Program-made: the position numbers and the translations under genes
The notes under the pieces: generated by a model
Databases searched by the model: none
Told to the model about the DNA's origin: nothing
The model's input: only the letters and a program-made list of their open reading frames with translations
Shown: positions 1 through 5,537 of the stretch, piece after piece
Layout: every line of letters starts with the position of its first letter
How positions within the stretch are numbered: position 1 is the first letter of the stretch
Source of the DNA: Oscillospiraceae bacterium
GTDB taxonomy: Bacteria; Bacillota; Clostridia; Oscillospirales; Ruminococcaceae
DNA length: 8,469 nucleotides
Assembly: GCA_900765125.1 (NCBI GenBank)
Contig: CAAFQL010000043.1
Span: 1-8,469 of the forward strand
Reading direction: 5' to 3'

Positions 1-546
1 ATTCTTGAATGTAAGCACTCCTGTGAAGCCGATATACATTCCCAATGCGATAACCTCTTTTGCAGTTTCCGCACTTCCGCTGAAACAGTGCATAACACCC
101 CTGGGCTTATATTCACGAAGAATATTCATACAGTCCTCTGTTGCATCACGGCTGTGAATGATAACCGGCAGCGATAATTCACCTGCAAGCTCAAGCTGCA
201 TTCTGAAAAGCTCGATTTGTGCCTGTCTGTCATATCCTTCGTAATGATAATCAAGTCCTATTTCTCCAATGGCAAGAACCTTTTTATGTGCTGCAAGTTT
301 TTTAAGTCCGCCATACACGTCCTTCGGAATTCCGTCCGCTATGTTTTCAGGATGAACACCTGCCGAAGCATACATAAAATCGTATTTATCCGATAACTTC
401 TGTATTTTTTCAGCATCCTCAAGGTCTGTACACGCCTGCATTATAAGACCTACATTTTTTTCTGGAAGAGACGCTATAAGATCATCTCTGTCCTCATCAA
501 ATGCAGCATCCGTATAGTGTGCATGAGTATCAAAAATCTTATCCAT
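1..546 (-). CDS. TatD-family metal-dependent hydrolase (3' end beyond window)
   Basis: Translation of the leftward frame gives 182 residues without a stop up to the window edge; TatD-family proteins are usually about 250-260 residues, so roughly the last quarter is missing. Family motifs are clear: DTHAHYT at residues 6-12 (metal ligands H8 and H10), GVHP at 63-66, GEIGLDY at 94-100 (metal-binding E95), VIIHSRDA at 128-135 (H131) and MHCFSG at 152-157 (H153). The C-terminal aspartate ligand would lie outside the window. TatD proteins are cytosolic TIM-barrel hydrolases with 3'-5' DNase/RNase activity reported for some members; the exact substrate here is unknown. The ATG is preceded by AGGAG at a normal distance, and a promoter sits just upstream. 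It diverges from rny. I assign family only, because TatD, YcfH and YjjV paralogues cannot be told apart from this fragment. Confidence 0.95.
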   Translation of the reverse strand, partial: MDKIFDTHAHYTDAAFDEDRDDLIASLPEKNVGLIMQACTDLEDAEKIQKLSDKYDFMYASAGVHPENIADGIPKDVYGGLKKLAAHKKVLAIGEIGLDYHYEGYDRQAQIELFRMQLELAGELSLPVIIHSRDATEDCMNILREYKPRGVMHCFSGSAETAKEVIALGMYIGFTGVLTFKN

Positions 547-579
547 ATAAATCTCCTATATTATGTTGATATGGAAATA

Positions 580-608
580 ATTATATCACACGGACAATCA
601 ATTTGCAA
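580..608 (-). promoter_or_regulatory. Promoter of the TatD-family gene
   Basis: On the minus strand a -35 TTGCAA (603-608) and a perfect -10 TATAAT (580-585) are separated by 17 bp, and a TG one base upstream of the -10 makes it an extended -10. The predicted transcript start is near 573, about 27 nt before the ATG. It points away from the rny leader promoter, about 50 bp off. Confidence 0.7.
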
Positions 609-658
609 TACTTAAATATCTCTTTAAAAAAATTATATAAAATTAGCCGCAATACGCC

Positions 659-687
659 TTGACAATTTGGCTAAAAAAGTGTACAAT
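659..687 (+). promoter_or_regulatory. Strong housekeeping promoter of the rny leader
   Basis: A perfect -35 TTGACA (659-664) and a -10 TACAAT (682-687) are separated by exactly 17 bp. The predicted start is near 694, giving about 355 nt of RNA before the rny start codon, far longer than the leaders of the other genes here. It is one of the two closest matches to the sigma-A consensus in the window, which suits either abundant non-coding RNA or a highly expressed regulated leader. Confidence 0.8.
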
Positions 688-693
688 ATAAGA

Positions 694-1048
694 GCTGTAT
701 TAAATTACAAGAGGTACGGTATGCCTTCTAAAGGGGTTAGAAGGCTGCCGCTTTTCATTAAGAGCAGTATGTGAAGCTGACTTAATTCATAGATTTGTAC
801 CCGTAACGTACTTTTAGCAAAGATGTCTCATATAAAAAAATGCGTCCGGCTGTGAGCCGACTAAAATTTTTCTATAAACGTCCACCCTGCGGGCGGGAAG
901 TGAGGAACATACAAAAAAAGACTGCCTGTTTTTTGACTTGGAACAGGTTTACATCACAATGAAAATGAAATAAGAATAGCGGCACATACCGCCTGAATGC
1001 TTGTACGATGATATACTATGCAATATTATAAGGAGGTTGTGCACAAAA
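694..1048 (+). ncRNA. Long structured RNA / 5' leader of rny, unassigned family
   Basis: This 355-nt stretch follows a near-consensus promoter and precedes the rny ribosome binding site (AGGAGG, 1031-1036). Reading complementarity by eye gives these helices: 723-730 with 738-745 (8 bp, loop AAGGGGT); 758-762 with 781-785 plus 765-767 with 777-779; 797-800 with 808-811; a domain closed by 823-830 with 901-904 and 907-910, holding a hairpin at 844-861 and a G/C-rich hairpin near 882-897; 925-930 with 942-947; and 979-982 with 989-992. A long-range helix can close the whole unit: 706-711 with 1000-1005, 712-714 with 992-994, and 717-723 with 985-991. I find no hallmark of tmRNA, RNase P RNA, SRP RNA, T-box or the common riboswitches. 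It could be a cis-regulatory leader of rny or a separate RNA processed away from it. A possible 17-codon leader peptide overlaps its start. The structure is inferred without energy or covariation support. Confidence 0.5.
721..774 (+). CDS. Possible 17-codon leader peptide inside the rny leader
   Basis: An ATG 27 nt after the predicted transcript start opens a 17-codon frame ending in TGA. The peptide reads MPSKGVRRLPLFIKSSM. It is preceded by AGAGG with 6 nt spacing, a passable ribosome binding site. The first codons form the strong 723-730/738-745 hairpin, so translation would compete with RNA folding. There is no similarity I recognise and no codon run that would suggest classical amino-acid attenuation. 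It may be a chance frame in a structured RNA. Confidence 0.2.
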   Translation: MPSKGVRRLPLFIKSSM

Positions 1049-2641
1049 ATGATTGAACTTTGGATTGCCATTGCAATTGGCGCAATTGCTTTGATCATCG
1101 GCTTTGCCATGGGCGCCTACATATTTAAAAAGAGCGCATTCAATAAGGGCGTTGAAGCCGGAATCGAACAGCGCAAGCAGCAAGCAGAAGCTGCGATCGG
1201 TTCAGCTGAAAAGGAAGCTGATAGAATACGCTCTGATGCTAAAAGAGACGCAGAATCAAAGAAGAAGGGGGCTCTCGTAGAAGCTAAGGACGAAATCCAC
1301 AAGCTTCGTACAGAAGCAGAAAAAGAAATCAAGGAACGCAGAAGTGAAATCGGCAGACAGGAAAGACGTATCCAGCAGAAGGAAGAAACTCTTGACAAGA
1401 AAACCGATAACCTTGAACGCAAAGAAGAAAATCTTCAGAGAAAAATCAAAGCTGCCGACGAAAAGTTAGCGGAAGCGGAAGCTCTCAAAAATGATCAGAT
1501 GAACGTTCTGGAACGTATATCCGAATTTACTCGTGATCAGGCTAAAGAATATATTCTGAATACTTTAGAAAATGAGCTTGTTCATGAAAAAGCGATGAAG
1601 GTTACTGCATATGAGCAGAACCTCAAGGATGAATGCGAAGAAAAAGCAAGAAATTATATTTCACTTGCCATTGCAAAATGCGCTGCGGATCAGGTTTCAG
1701 AAACAGCTGTTTCCGTTGTTGCTCTGCCAAATGATGAAATGAAGGGCAGAATCATAGGCCGTGAAGGACGTAATATCCGTACACTTGAAACGCTCACAGG
1801 AGTTGATCTTATTATTGATGATACTCCTGAAGCTATCACTCTTTCATGCTTTGACCATGTTCGCCGTGAGATCGCTCGTATTGCACTTGAAAAGCTTATA
1901 TCTGACGGCAGAATACATCCTACTAAGATCGAAGAAATGGTTGAAAAGGCTAAACGTGAGGTTGAGCACCGTATACGTCAGGAAGGCGAACGTGCTGTTC
2001 TGGAAACAAATGTACATGGTATCAACAACGAACTTGTAAAGCTGCTTGGTCGTTTGTATTTCCGTACAAGCTACCGTCAGAATGTACTTAACCACTCCAT
2101 TGAAGTTGCCAAGCTGTCAGGTATTTTAGCTTCTGAGCTTGGTGTGGATGCAAATCTTGCACGCCGTGCAGGTCTTCTCCACGATATTGGTAAGGCTCTT
2201 ACTGCTGAAATCGAAGGTTCTCACGTACAAATCGGTGTGGATGTATGTAAACGCTACAATGAAAGTGCAGATGTTATCCACGCAGTTGAAGCTCACCATA
2301 ATGATGTCGAGCCTAAGACGGCGGTTGCCTGTATCGTACAAGCAGCTGATGCTATTTCTGCTGCAAGACCTGCTGCAAGAAGTGAAAACTACGAAAATTA
2401 TATCAAGCGTTTACAGAAGCTTGAAAGCATCTGTTCAGCTTACGAGGGTGTTGAAAAATGTTACGCTCTTCAGGCTGGACGTGAAATACGCATCATGGTA
2501 GTTCCGGAGGCAATCAACGATGAAAAGATGGTTCTGGTTGCACGTCAGATAGCAAAGCAGATCGAAACCGAAATGGATTATCCGGGTCAGATCAAGATAA
2601 ACCTGATTCGTGAAAGCCGTGTAGTTGATTACGCTAAATAA
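1049..2641 (+). CDS. rny: Ribonuclease Y
   Basis: The protein has 530 residues, close to the usual RNase Y length of about 520. Domains in order: an N-terminal membrane anchor (about residues 2-27), a long charged coiled coil (about 35-200), a KH RNA-binding domain containing GRIIGREGRN (233-242), and an HD phosphohydrolase domain with H349, the HD pair H378-D379 in LLHDIGKA, H392, H411, H416 and D434, ending in RESRVVDYAK. RNase Y is a membrane-tethered 5'-end-sensitive endoribonuclease that starts mRNA decay in many Firmicutes. I chose the ATG at 1049 because AGGAGG lies at 1031-1036 and because it gives the standard MIELW-type anchor; a TTG at 1001 would add 16 uncharacteristic residues. 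The gene is monocistronic between a strong promoter with a long structured leader and its own terminator. All catalytic motifs are intact, and the leader hints at post-transcriptional control, possibly autoregulation (inference). Confidence 0.97.
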   Translation: MIELWIAIAIGAIALIIGFAMGAYIFKKSAFNKGVEAGIEQRKQQAEAAIGSAEKEADRIRSDAKRDAESKKKGALVEAKDEIHKLRTEAEKEIKERRSEIGRQERRIQQKEETLDKKTDNLERKEENLQRKIKAADEKLAEAEALKNDQMNVLERISEFTRDQAKEYILNTLENELVHEKAMKVTAYEQNLKDECEEKARNYISLAIAKCAADQVSETAVSVVALPNDEMKGRIIGREGRNIRTLETLTGVDLIIDDTPEAITLSCFDHVRREIARIALEKLISDGRIHPTKIEEMVEKAKREVEHRIRQEGERAVLETNVHGINNELVKLLGRLYFRTSYRQNVLNHSIEVAKLSGILASELGVDANLARRAGLLHDIGKALTAEIEGSHVQIGVDVCKRYNESADVIHAVEAHHNDVEPKTAVACIVQAADAISAARPAARSENYENYIKRLQKLESICSAYEGVEKCYALQAGREIRIMVVPEAINDEKMVLVARQIAKQIETEMDYPGQIKINLIRESRVVDYAK

Positions 2642-2646
2642 ACATT

Positions 2647-2673
2647 AAGGGAGGCTTAAACGTCTCCCTTTTC
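2647..2673 (+). terminator. Intrinsic terminator of rny
   Basis: AAGGGAG (2647-2653) pairs with CTCCCTT (2664-2670). A G-T and a C-G pair extend the stem to 9 bp around a 6-nt loop, followed by a short T run. It begins 6 nt after the rny stop codon. Confidence 0.8.
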
Positions 2674-2737
2674 TGTCTTCAATACCAAAAGGCACTTGTT
2701 TCCTTAAAATCATTTCCTAACACATTGAAATTTCCTC

Positions 2738-2766
2738 TTTACAAATTTCCCGATTTATGATATAAT
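2738..2766 (+). promoter_or_regulatory. Promoter of the first zinc-ribbon membrane protein gene
   Basis: TTTACA (2738-2743) and a perfect TATAAT (2761-2766) are separated by 17 bp, and TGA directly before the -10 makes it extended. The predicted start is near 2773, leaving a 34-nt leader that carries GGAGGAG at 2796-2802. Confidence 0.8.
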
Positions 2767-2806
2767 ACAATTGACCTTGTGAAAATTATAAAAATGGAGG
2801 AGCGTT

Positions 2807-3256
2807 ATGTCAAATATATTATTTTGCCCAAACTGCGGGGCGTCTATAGAAGGAAACAAAAGCTGCTGTCCTTGCTGCGGCGCTGCTATGAACAGCTCTC
2901 AAAATGTACATAATTCACAAACAGTTGCGCCTCAGCAGCAAAATCCCTTTATGCAGCAACCACCATTCGGACAAATACCTCCCCATCCGCTGCAATATGA
3001 AAACTATAATCAATATCAAAAAAATGACGGCGTATATCAGGGCTGTGCAGTTACCGGTATGATACTCGGCATATTATCTATTATAATGTGCTGTACATTC
3101 TGGTTTGATATAATCCTTGGAATTGCCGGCTTAGTGCTTTCTATTATAGGTCTGAAAAGTACAAAATACAATGGCTTCTCTATTGCAGGTATTATCTGCT
3201 CTATTGCAGGTACGCTTTTTGCACTTGTCATGACAGCTTCAATATGGTTAGATTAA
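2807..3256 (+). CDS. Zinc-ribbon, DUF4190-like membrane protein (paralogue 1)
   Basis: The 149-residue protein starts with a zinc ribbon: C7 and C10 (CPNCG), then C21 and C24 within CCPCCG; two extra cysteines (C20, C23) lie in the second knuckle. Residues 30-75 are a polar Gln/Pro/Asn-rich linker with no predicted fold. Residues 82-148 are hydrophobic and carry the DUF4190-like signature: a first segment (82-117) with IAGLVLSIIGLKS, then a second membrane segment (about 124-147) starting FSIAGIICS. There is no signal peptide, so the ribbon is probably cytosolic. The start is set by GGAGGAG 5 nt upstream. The next gene encodes a longer relative with the same cysteine spacing, so the pair looks like a tandem duplication. 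Proteins of this layout are common in gut Clostridia but have no established function; a small membrane-linked sensor or scaffold is speculation. Confidence 0.85.
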   Translation: MSNILFCPNCGASIEGNKSCCPCCGAAMNSSQNVHNSQTVAPQQQNPFMQQPPFGQIPPHPLQYENYNQYQKNDGVYQGCAVTGMILGILSIIMCCTFWFDIILGIAGLVLSIIGLKSTKYNGFSIAGIICSIAGTLFALVMTASIWLD

Positions 3257-3272
3257 CAGCTATATGCTGGAA

Positions 3273-3310
3273 ATATCCGTTTTTTCATGCCGTTTGAAAA
3301 TGCCGGATAT
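3273..3310 (+). other. Intergenic hairpin between the zinc-ribbon paralogues
   Basis: ATATCCG (3273-3279) pairs with CGGATAT (3304-3310), and inside it TTTTCA (3282-3287) pairs with TGAAAA (3295-3300), leaving a 7-nt loop. No clear T run follows, so it is a poor intrinsic terminator; an RNA processing or stability element is possible. A TATAAT at 3310-3315 overlaps its end but has no well-placed -35, so a separate promoter for the second gene is uncertain. Confidence 0.4.
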
Positions 3311-3351
3311 ATAATAAATAAAATTTTTATAACGGCAGAATGGAGATTATT

Positions 3352-4062
3352 ATGGCTATCAAATCAGTATGCGATGCTTGCGGAATGACTCTCAATGAAA
3401 AAGCATCATTTTGTCCTACCTGCGGCGGTCGTATGAATGTTATCGACGATGCTACAACAAATACAGCAAATACAAATGACGCTATGAATCAGACGGAAGC
3501 TCCTACAATGGAGAATCCTATAGCAGATAATCCTGCTTTAAATGCTGCAATGAATAACGGTTCACCTTCTGCTGAATCTAATGACGTTCCGCCTGTAGGC
3601 GGCAATATTCCTCCGATACCGCCGGTAAATAACATTCCTCCTATGGGAAATAACATTCCGCCTATAGCACCAAATAATACATACGGATACCAGGTCCCTC
3701 AACCTGAAGCACCTAAAAGTGCTAAGGATACAATGGCTCTTGTGGGTATGATACTTGGTATCGTTGCACTGGCACTTTGCTGCCTGAATCTTCTCATGCT
3801 GCCTGTTGCAATTGCAGGTTTGGTACTGAGCATAATCGGTGTTAAAAGTGTTAGAAGAAAAGGTATGTCTATTGCAGGTATCATCTGTTCCGCTCTTGCT
3901 TTTATCCTCTGTATTGTTATATTCTGCGAAGGAATGTCAGAAGTTAAGAAGCAGAGCAGCATTTACAGCGATATTTACGAGGACATTTTAGGCGATGATT
4001 TGGACGATTTAGACGACCTGCTTGATGATTACGATTATAAATACAATTATAACTGGGATTAA
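3352..4062 (+). CDS. Zinc-ribbon, DUF4190-like membrane protein with acidic tail (paralogue 2)
   Basis: The 236-residue protein has a zinc ribbon with C7, C10, C21 and C24, exactly the cysteine positions of the preceding gene product. An Asn/Thr/Pro-rich linker (about 30-125) follows, including three NIPP units (85-88, 94-97, 101-104). The DUF4190-like membrane module is at about 128-193: the first hydrophobic stretch ends in IAGLVLSIIGVKS and the second begins MSIAGIICS, both nearly the same as in the neighbour. A C-terminal tail (about 194-236) is rich in Asp and Tyr and absent from the neighbour. I use the ATG at 3352 because GGAG (3342-3345) sits 6 nt upstream; an ATG at 3340 overlaps that site and would add only MEII. 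The gene probably shares the transcript of its neighbour or has a weak promoter of its own. Function unknown. Confidence 0.85.
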   Translation: MAIKSVCDACGMTLNEKASFCPTCGGRMNVIDDATTNTANTNDAMNQTEAPTMENPIADNPALNAAMNNGSPSAESNDVPPVGGNIPPIPPVNNIPPMGNNIPPIAPNNTYGYQVPQPEAPKSAKDTMALVGMILGIVALALCCLNLLMLPVAIAGLVLSIIGVKSVRRKGMSIAGIICSALAFILCIVIFCEGMSEVKKQSSIYSDIYEDILGDDLDDLDDLLDDYDYKYNYNWD

Positions 4063-4075
4063 GGTAATATAATGC

Positions 4076-4109
4076 AAGGCTGCCGCACTAAAAGTGCAGC
4101 AGCCTTTTT
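4076..4109 (+). terminator. Strong intrinsic terminator after the zinc-ribbon pair
   Basis: AAGGCTGC (4076-4083) pairs with GCAGCCTT (4099-4106), and the inner GCACT (4085-4089) pairs with AGTGC (4093-4097) around an AAA loop, with one C/A mismatch and a T run at 4105-4109. It lies between convergent genes and may also stop rlmH transcripts from the other side, though the minus-strand T tract is poor. Confidence 0.9.
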
Positions 4110-4126
4110 ACATGATTAAAAAATTC

Positions 4127-4603
4127 TCACTTATGATACTTACTTCCGCTTTGAATCTGATAGCTTCTGTATATTTGCTCATAAAGCATAACTCTTGCAA
4201 GCTGATGAGGGAAAGTCATAGGTGACATGGAAAGTTTTAAGTCAGCTCTGCGTTTTACCCCATCCGACAGTCCGTATGAACTGCCTATCAGAAATGTTAT
4301 AGTACTGTCACCGGAAACTCCCACAGCTCCTATTTTTTCTGAAAGTGCCGTGCTGTCAATAAGCTTTCCTTCTATACACATAGCTATTGTGTAACCTTTC
4401 ATATGTTTCAAAAGCTGCTGTCCTTCTTTTTCAAGGGCGGCAGCGATCTCCTTTTCAGATGCTTTTTCAGACAGCTGCACAGGTTCAAGCTCGATACATT
4501 TAAAAGTACAGTAACGTGATAGTCTTTTTTCATATTCCGCCGCAGCGTCACGGAAGTATTTTTCTTTAAGTTTGCCGTATGCGAGTATTTGTATTGTCTG
4601 CAT
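4127..4603 (-). CDS. rlmH: 23S rRNA (pseudouridine-1915-N3)-methyltransferase RlmH
   Basis: The product has 158 residues, matching the family length of about 155-159. RlmH is a SPOUT (alpha/beta-knot) enzyme that uses S-adenosylmethionine to methylate pseudouridine 1915 in helix 69 of 23S rRNA on the assembled 70S ribosome. Visible hallmarks are the knot segment FLIGSSYGLSD (104-114), the MTFPHQLARVMLYEQIYR block (129-146) and the terminal YHK (156-158). The usual glycine-rich GGS is GSS here, a mild variation. The ATG at 4601-4603 overlaps the stop of the upstream hydrolase gene as TAATG, implying translational coupling; GGTGA lies 7 nt before it. An upstream in-frame start would lie inside the preceding gene and give an atypical N-terminus. 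The hydrolase-rlmH neighbourhood is also seen near the wal locus in Bacilli. Confidence 0.97.
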   Translation of the reverse strand: MQTIQILAYGKLKEKYFRDAAAEYEKRLSRYCTFKCIELEPVQLSEKASEKEIAAALEKEGQQLLKHMKGYTIAMCIEGKLIDSTALSEKIGAVGVSGDSTITFLIGSSYGLSDGVKRRADLKLSMSPMTFPHQLARVMLYEQIYRSYQIQSGSKYHK

Positions 4604-5391
4604 TAAAAAATCACCGTCTCCTTTAATCCGTCCTGTTCTGCAACATATAGAAGATAATCTATGCCGCACTCATATTTTCCGTCAATATACTCCTTTGTGG
4701 TTTTCCTTGCAAGATATGGTGTGTTATTTTCCTGACTTAGATGAGCAAGTACAAGACGTGACGTACCCTCTTCTAAAAGTCTCAATGCTTCCTCAGCACA
4801 GTTTATATTTGACAAATGTCCATCTTTACCTGAAATTCTTGCTTTCAGACTAAAAGGATACGGTCCATTTTTCAACATAACAGGATCATAATTGGACTCT
4901 AAAAGAACAAGATCACTGCCCTTTACGGCATTATGTACAGTATCCGTTACATTGCCCAAATCCGTACATATGGAACAAATTCTTTCCTCGGAAGTTTCTA
5001 TACGAAAGCCGCAGCTGCCGTCTGCATCATGATCTGTGTAAAATGCGCTTACGCTAAAATCTCCTATGCTTTCAGAACTATCGGAAATTATTCCGCCGAA
5101 CTTCTCATATGTAATGTGCCCCTCTTTCAGCAGGGTTTGCATCGTTTCTTCTGTAGCGTAAACCTTAACATTCATATTTTTGCACAACACACGCAAACCT
5201 CTTATATGGTCAATATGAGTATGTGTGATAAGTATACCGGAAACAGAGTTTTCTTCTATCTTCCTTAAGGACATTGCAAGCCTTATCTGTTTACAGGACA
5301 TACCTGCATCTATAAGAAGAGATTGTCCTCCTGAACGTACTACGGAAGCATTTCCACGGCTTCCGCTGAAAAGCGAATAAAATTTTGCCAA
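4603..5391 (-). CDS. WalJ/YycJ-type metallo-beta-lactamase-fold hydrolase
   Basis: The 262-residue length matches YycJ/WalJ proteins. The metal-binding motif HTHIDH is at 57-62 (H57, H59, D61, H62), with H121, the TDLG aspartate D144, H192 in GHLSN and H217 in LAHLSQENN, in the order expected for the family. The N-terminus FYSLFSGSRGNAS is also characteristic. In Bacilli, WalJ has been linked to coordination of cell division with DNA replication, and the fold includes exonuclease-type enzymes; the reaction here is not established. The start is TTG at 5389-5391, chosen because GGGGGTGA (5396-5403) lies just upstream and the N-terminus matches the family; the ATG at 5403-5405 is out of frame. 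It is the first gene of a two-gene unit with rlmH, and its promoter reaches into a repeat arm. Confidence 0.92.
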   Translation of the reverse strand: MAKFYSLFSGSRGNASVVRSGGQSLLIDAGMSCKQIRLAMSLRKIEENSVSGILITHTHIDHIRGLRVLCKNMNVKVYATEETMQTLLKEGHITYEKFGGIISDSSESIGDFSVSAFYTDHDADGSCGFRIETSEERICSICTDLGNVTDTVHNAVKGSDLVLLESNYDPVMLKNGPYPFSLKARISGKDGHLSNINCAEEALRLLEEGTSRLVLAHLSQENNTPYLARKTTKEYIDGKYECGIDYLLYVAEQDGLKETVIF

Positions 5392-5395
5392 TATA

Positions 5396-5403
5396 TCACC
5401 CCC
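5396..5403 (-). promoter_or_regulatory. Ribosome binding site fixing the TTG start of the WalJ-like gene
   Basis: GGGGGTGA on the minus strand lies 4 nt before the TTG at 5391. There is no in-frame ATG nearby, so this site decides the start. If the predicted promoter is correct, the transcript begins at or just before this site, so the leader would be very short. Confidence 0.6.
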
Positions 5404-5407
5404 ATAT

Positions 5408-5436
5408 ATTATACAATAAATAAAGAATTAAATCAA
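5408..5436 (-). promoter_or_regulatory. Promoter of the WalJ-like/rlmH unit, partly inside a repeat arm
   Basis: A perfect -10 TATAAT (5408-5413) lies 17 bp from TTGATT (5431-5436), which matches the -35 consensus at four of six bases. The -35 lies within the left arm of the inverted-repeat element that starts at 5430. The predicted start is near 5401, about 10 nt before the TTG codon. Confidence 0.6.
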
Positions 5437-5525
5437 TAAAAGTTTTTTTTGATCCGGTACCCCAAGGGCACTTCCGTTGGGCGCATTTTTGAAAAATTGC
5501 TGGACCAAAAAACTTTTATTGATTT
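5430..5525. repeat. 96-bp intergenic inverted-repeat element (complete copy)
   Basis: AAATCAATAAAAGTTTTTT at 5430-5448 is perfectly complementary to 5507-5525, a 19-bp terminal inverted repeat. The pairing continues imperfectly through GATCCGG (5451-5457) and CTGGACC (5500-5506). The centre has two smaller foldbacks: CCCAA (5461-5465) with TTGGG (5477-5481), and GCATTTTT (5483-5490) with AAAAATTGC (5492-5500). The whole can form a cruciform or T-shaped hairpin. It lies 12 bp after the ABC operon stop and about 40 bp before the WalJ-like gene, and encodes nothing. The same arm reappears at 8443-8469, so it is a repeat family, MITE-like or REP-like. I see no clear target duplication. It may also act as a bidirectional terminator. 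Confidence 0.85.
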
Positions 5526-5537
5526 GTGCATTTTTTA

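Noticed and set aside
705..800. Lysine or other known riboswitch suggested by the AGAGGTACGG start
   Set aside because: The conserved core segments of the lysine, SAM, TPP, cobalamin, M-box, c-di-GMP and glmS families could not be found, and the downstream gene does not fit those ligands.
844..870. Intrinsic terminator inside the rny leader
   Set aside because: The hairpin is short with a bulged C and the T run is interrupted by AAAA. It packs better as part of the larger junction, so it is only noted as a possibility.
1001..1048. Upstream TTG start that would extend RNase Y by 16 residues
   Set aside because: It has no ribosome binding site, falls inside the 3' strand of the leader helix, and the ATG at 1049 with AGGAGG gives the normal RNase Y membrane anchor.
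3294..3324. Separate promoter for the second zinc-ribbon gene (TTGAAA ... TAAAAT)
   Set aside because: The spacing is 19 bp and both boxes are imperfect. The alternative TATAAT at 3310 lacks a -35, so the support is too weak for a feature.
4127..4150. SCC-type attachment site at the 3' end of rlmH
   Set aside because: The minus-strand TATCATAAGTGA resembles the staphylococcal integration core, but it simply encodes the conserved YHK end. No second site, cassette or recombinase gene is present.
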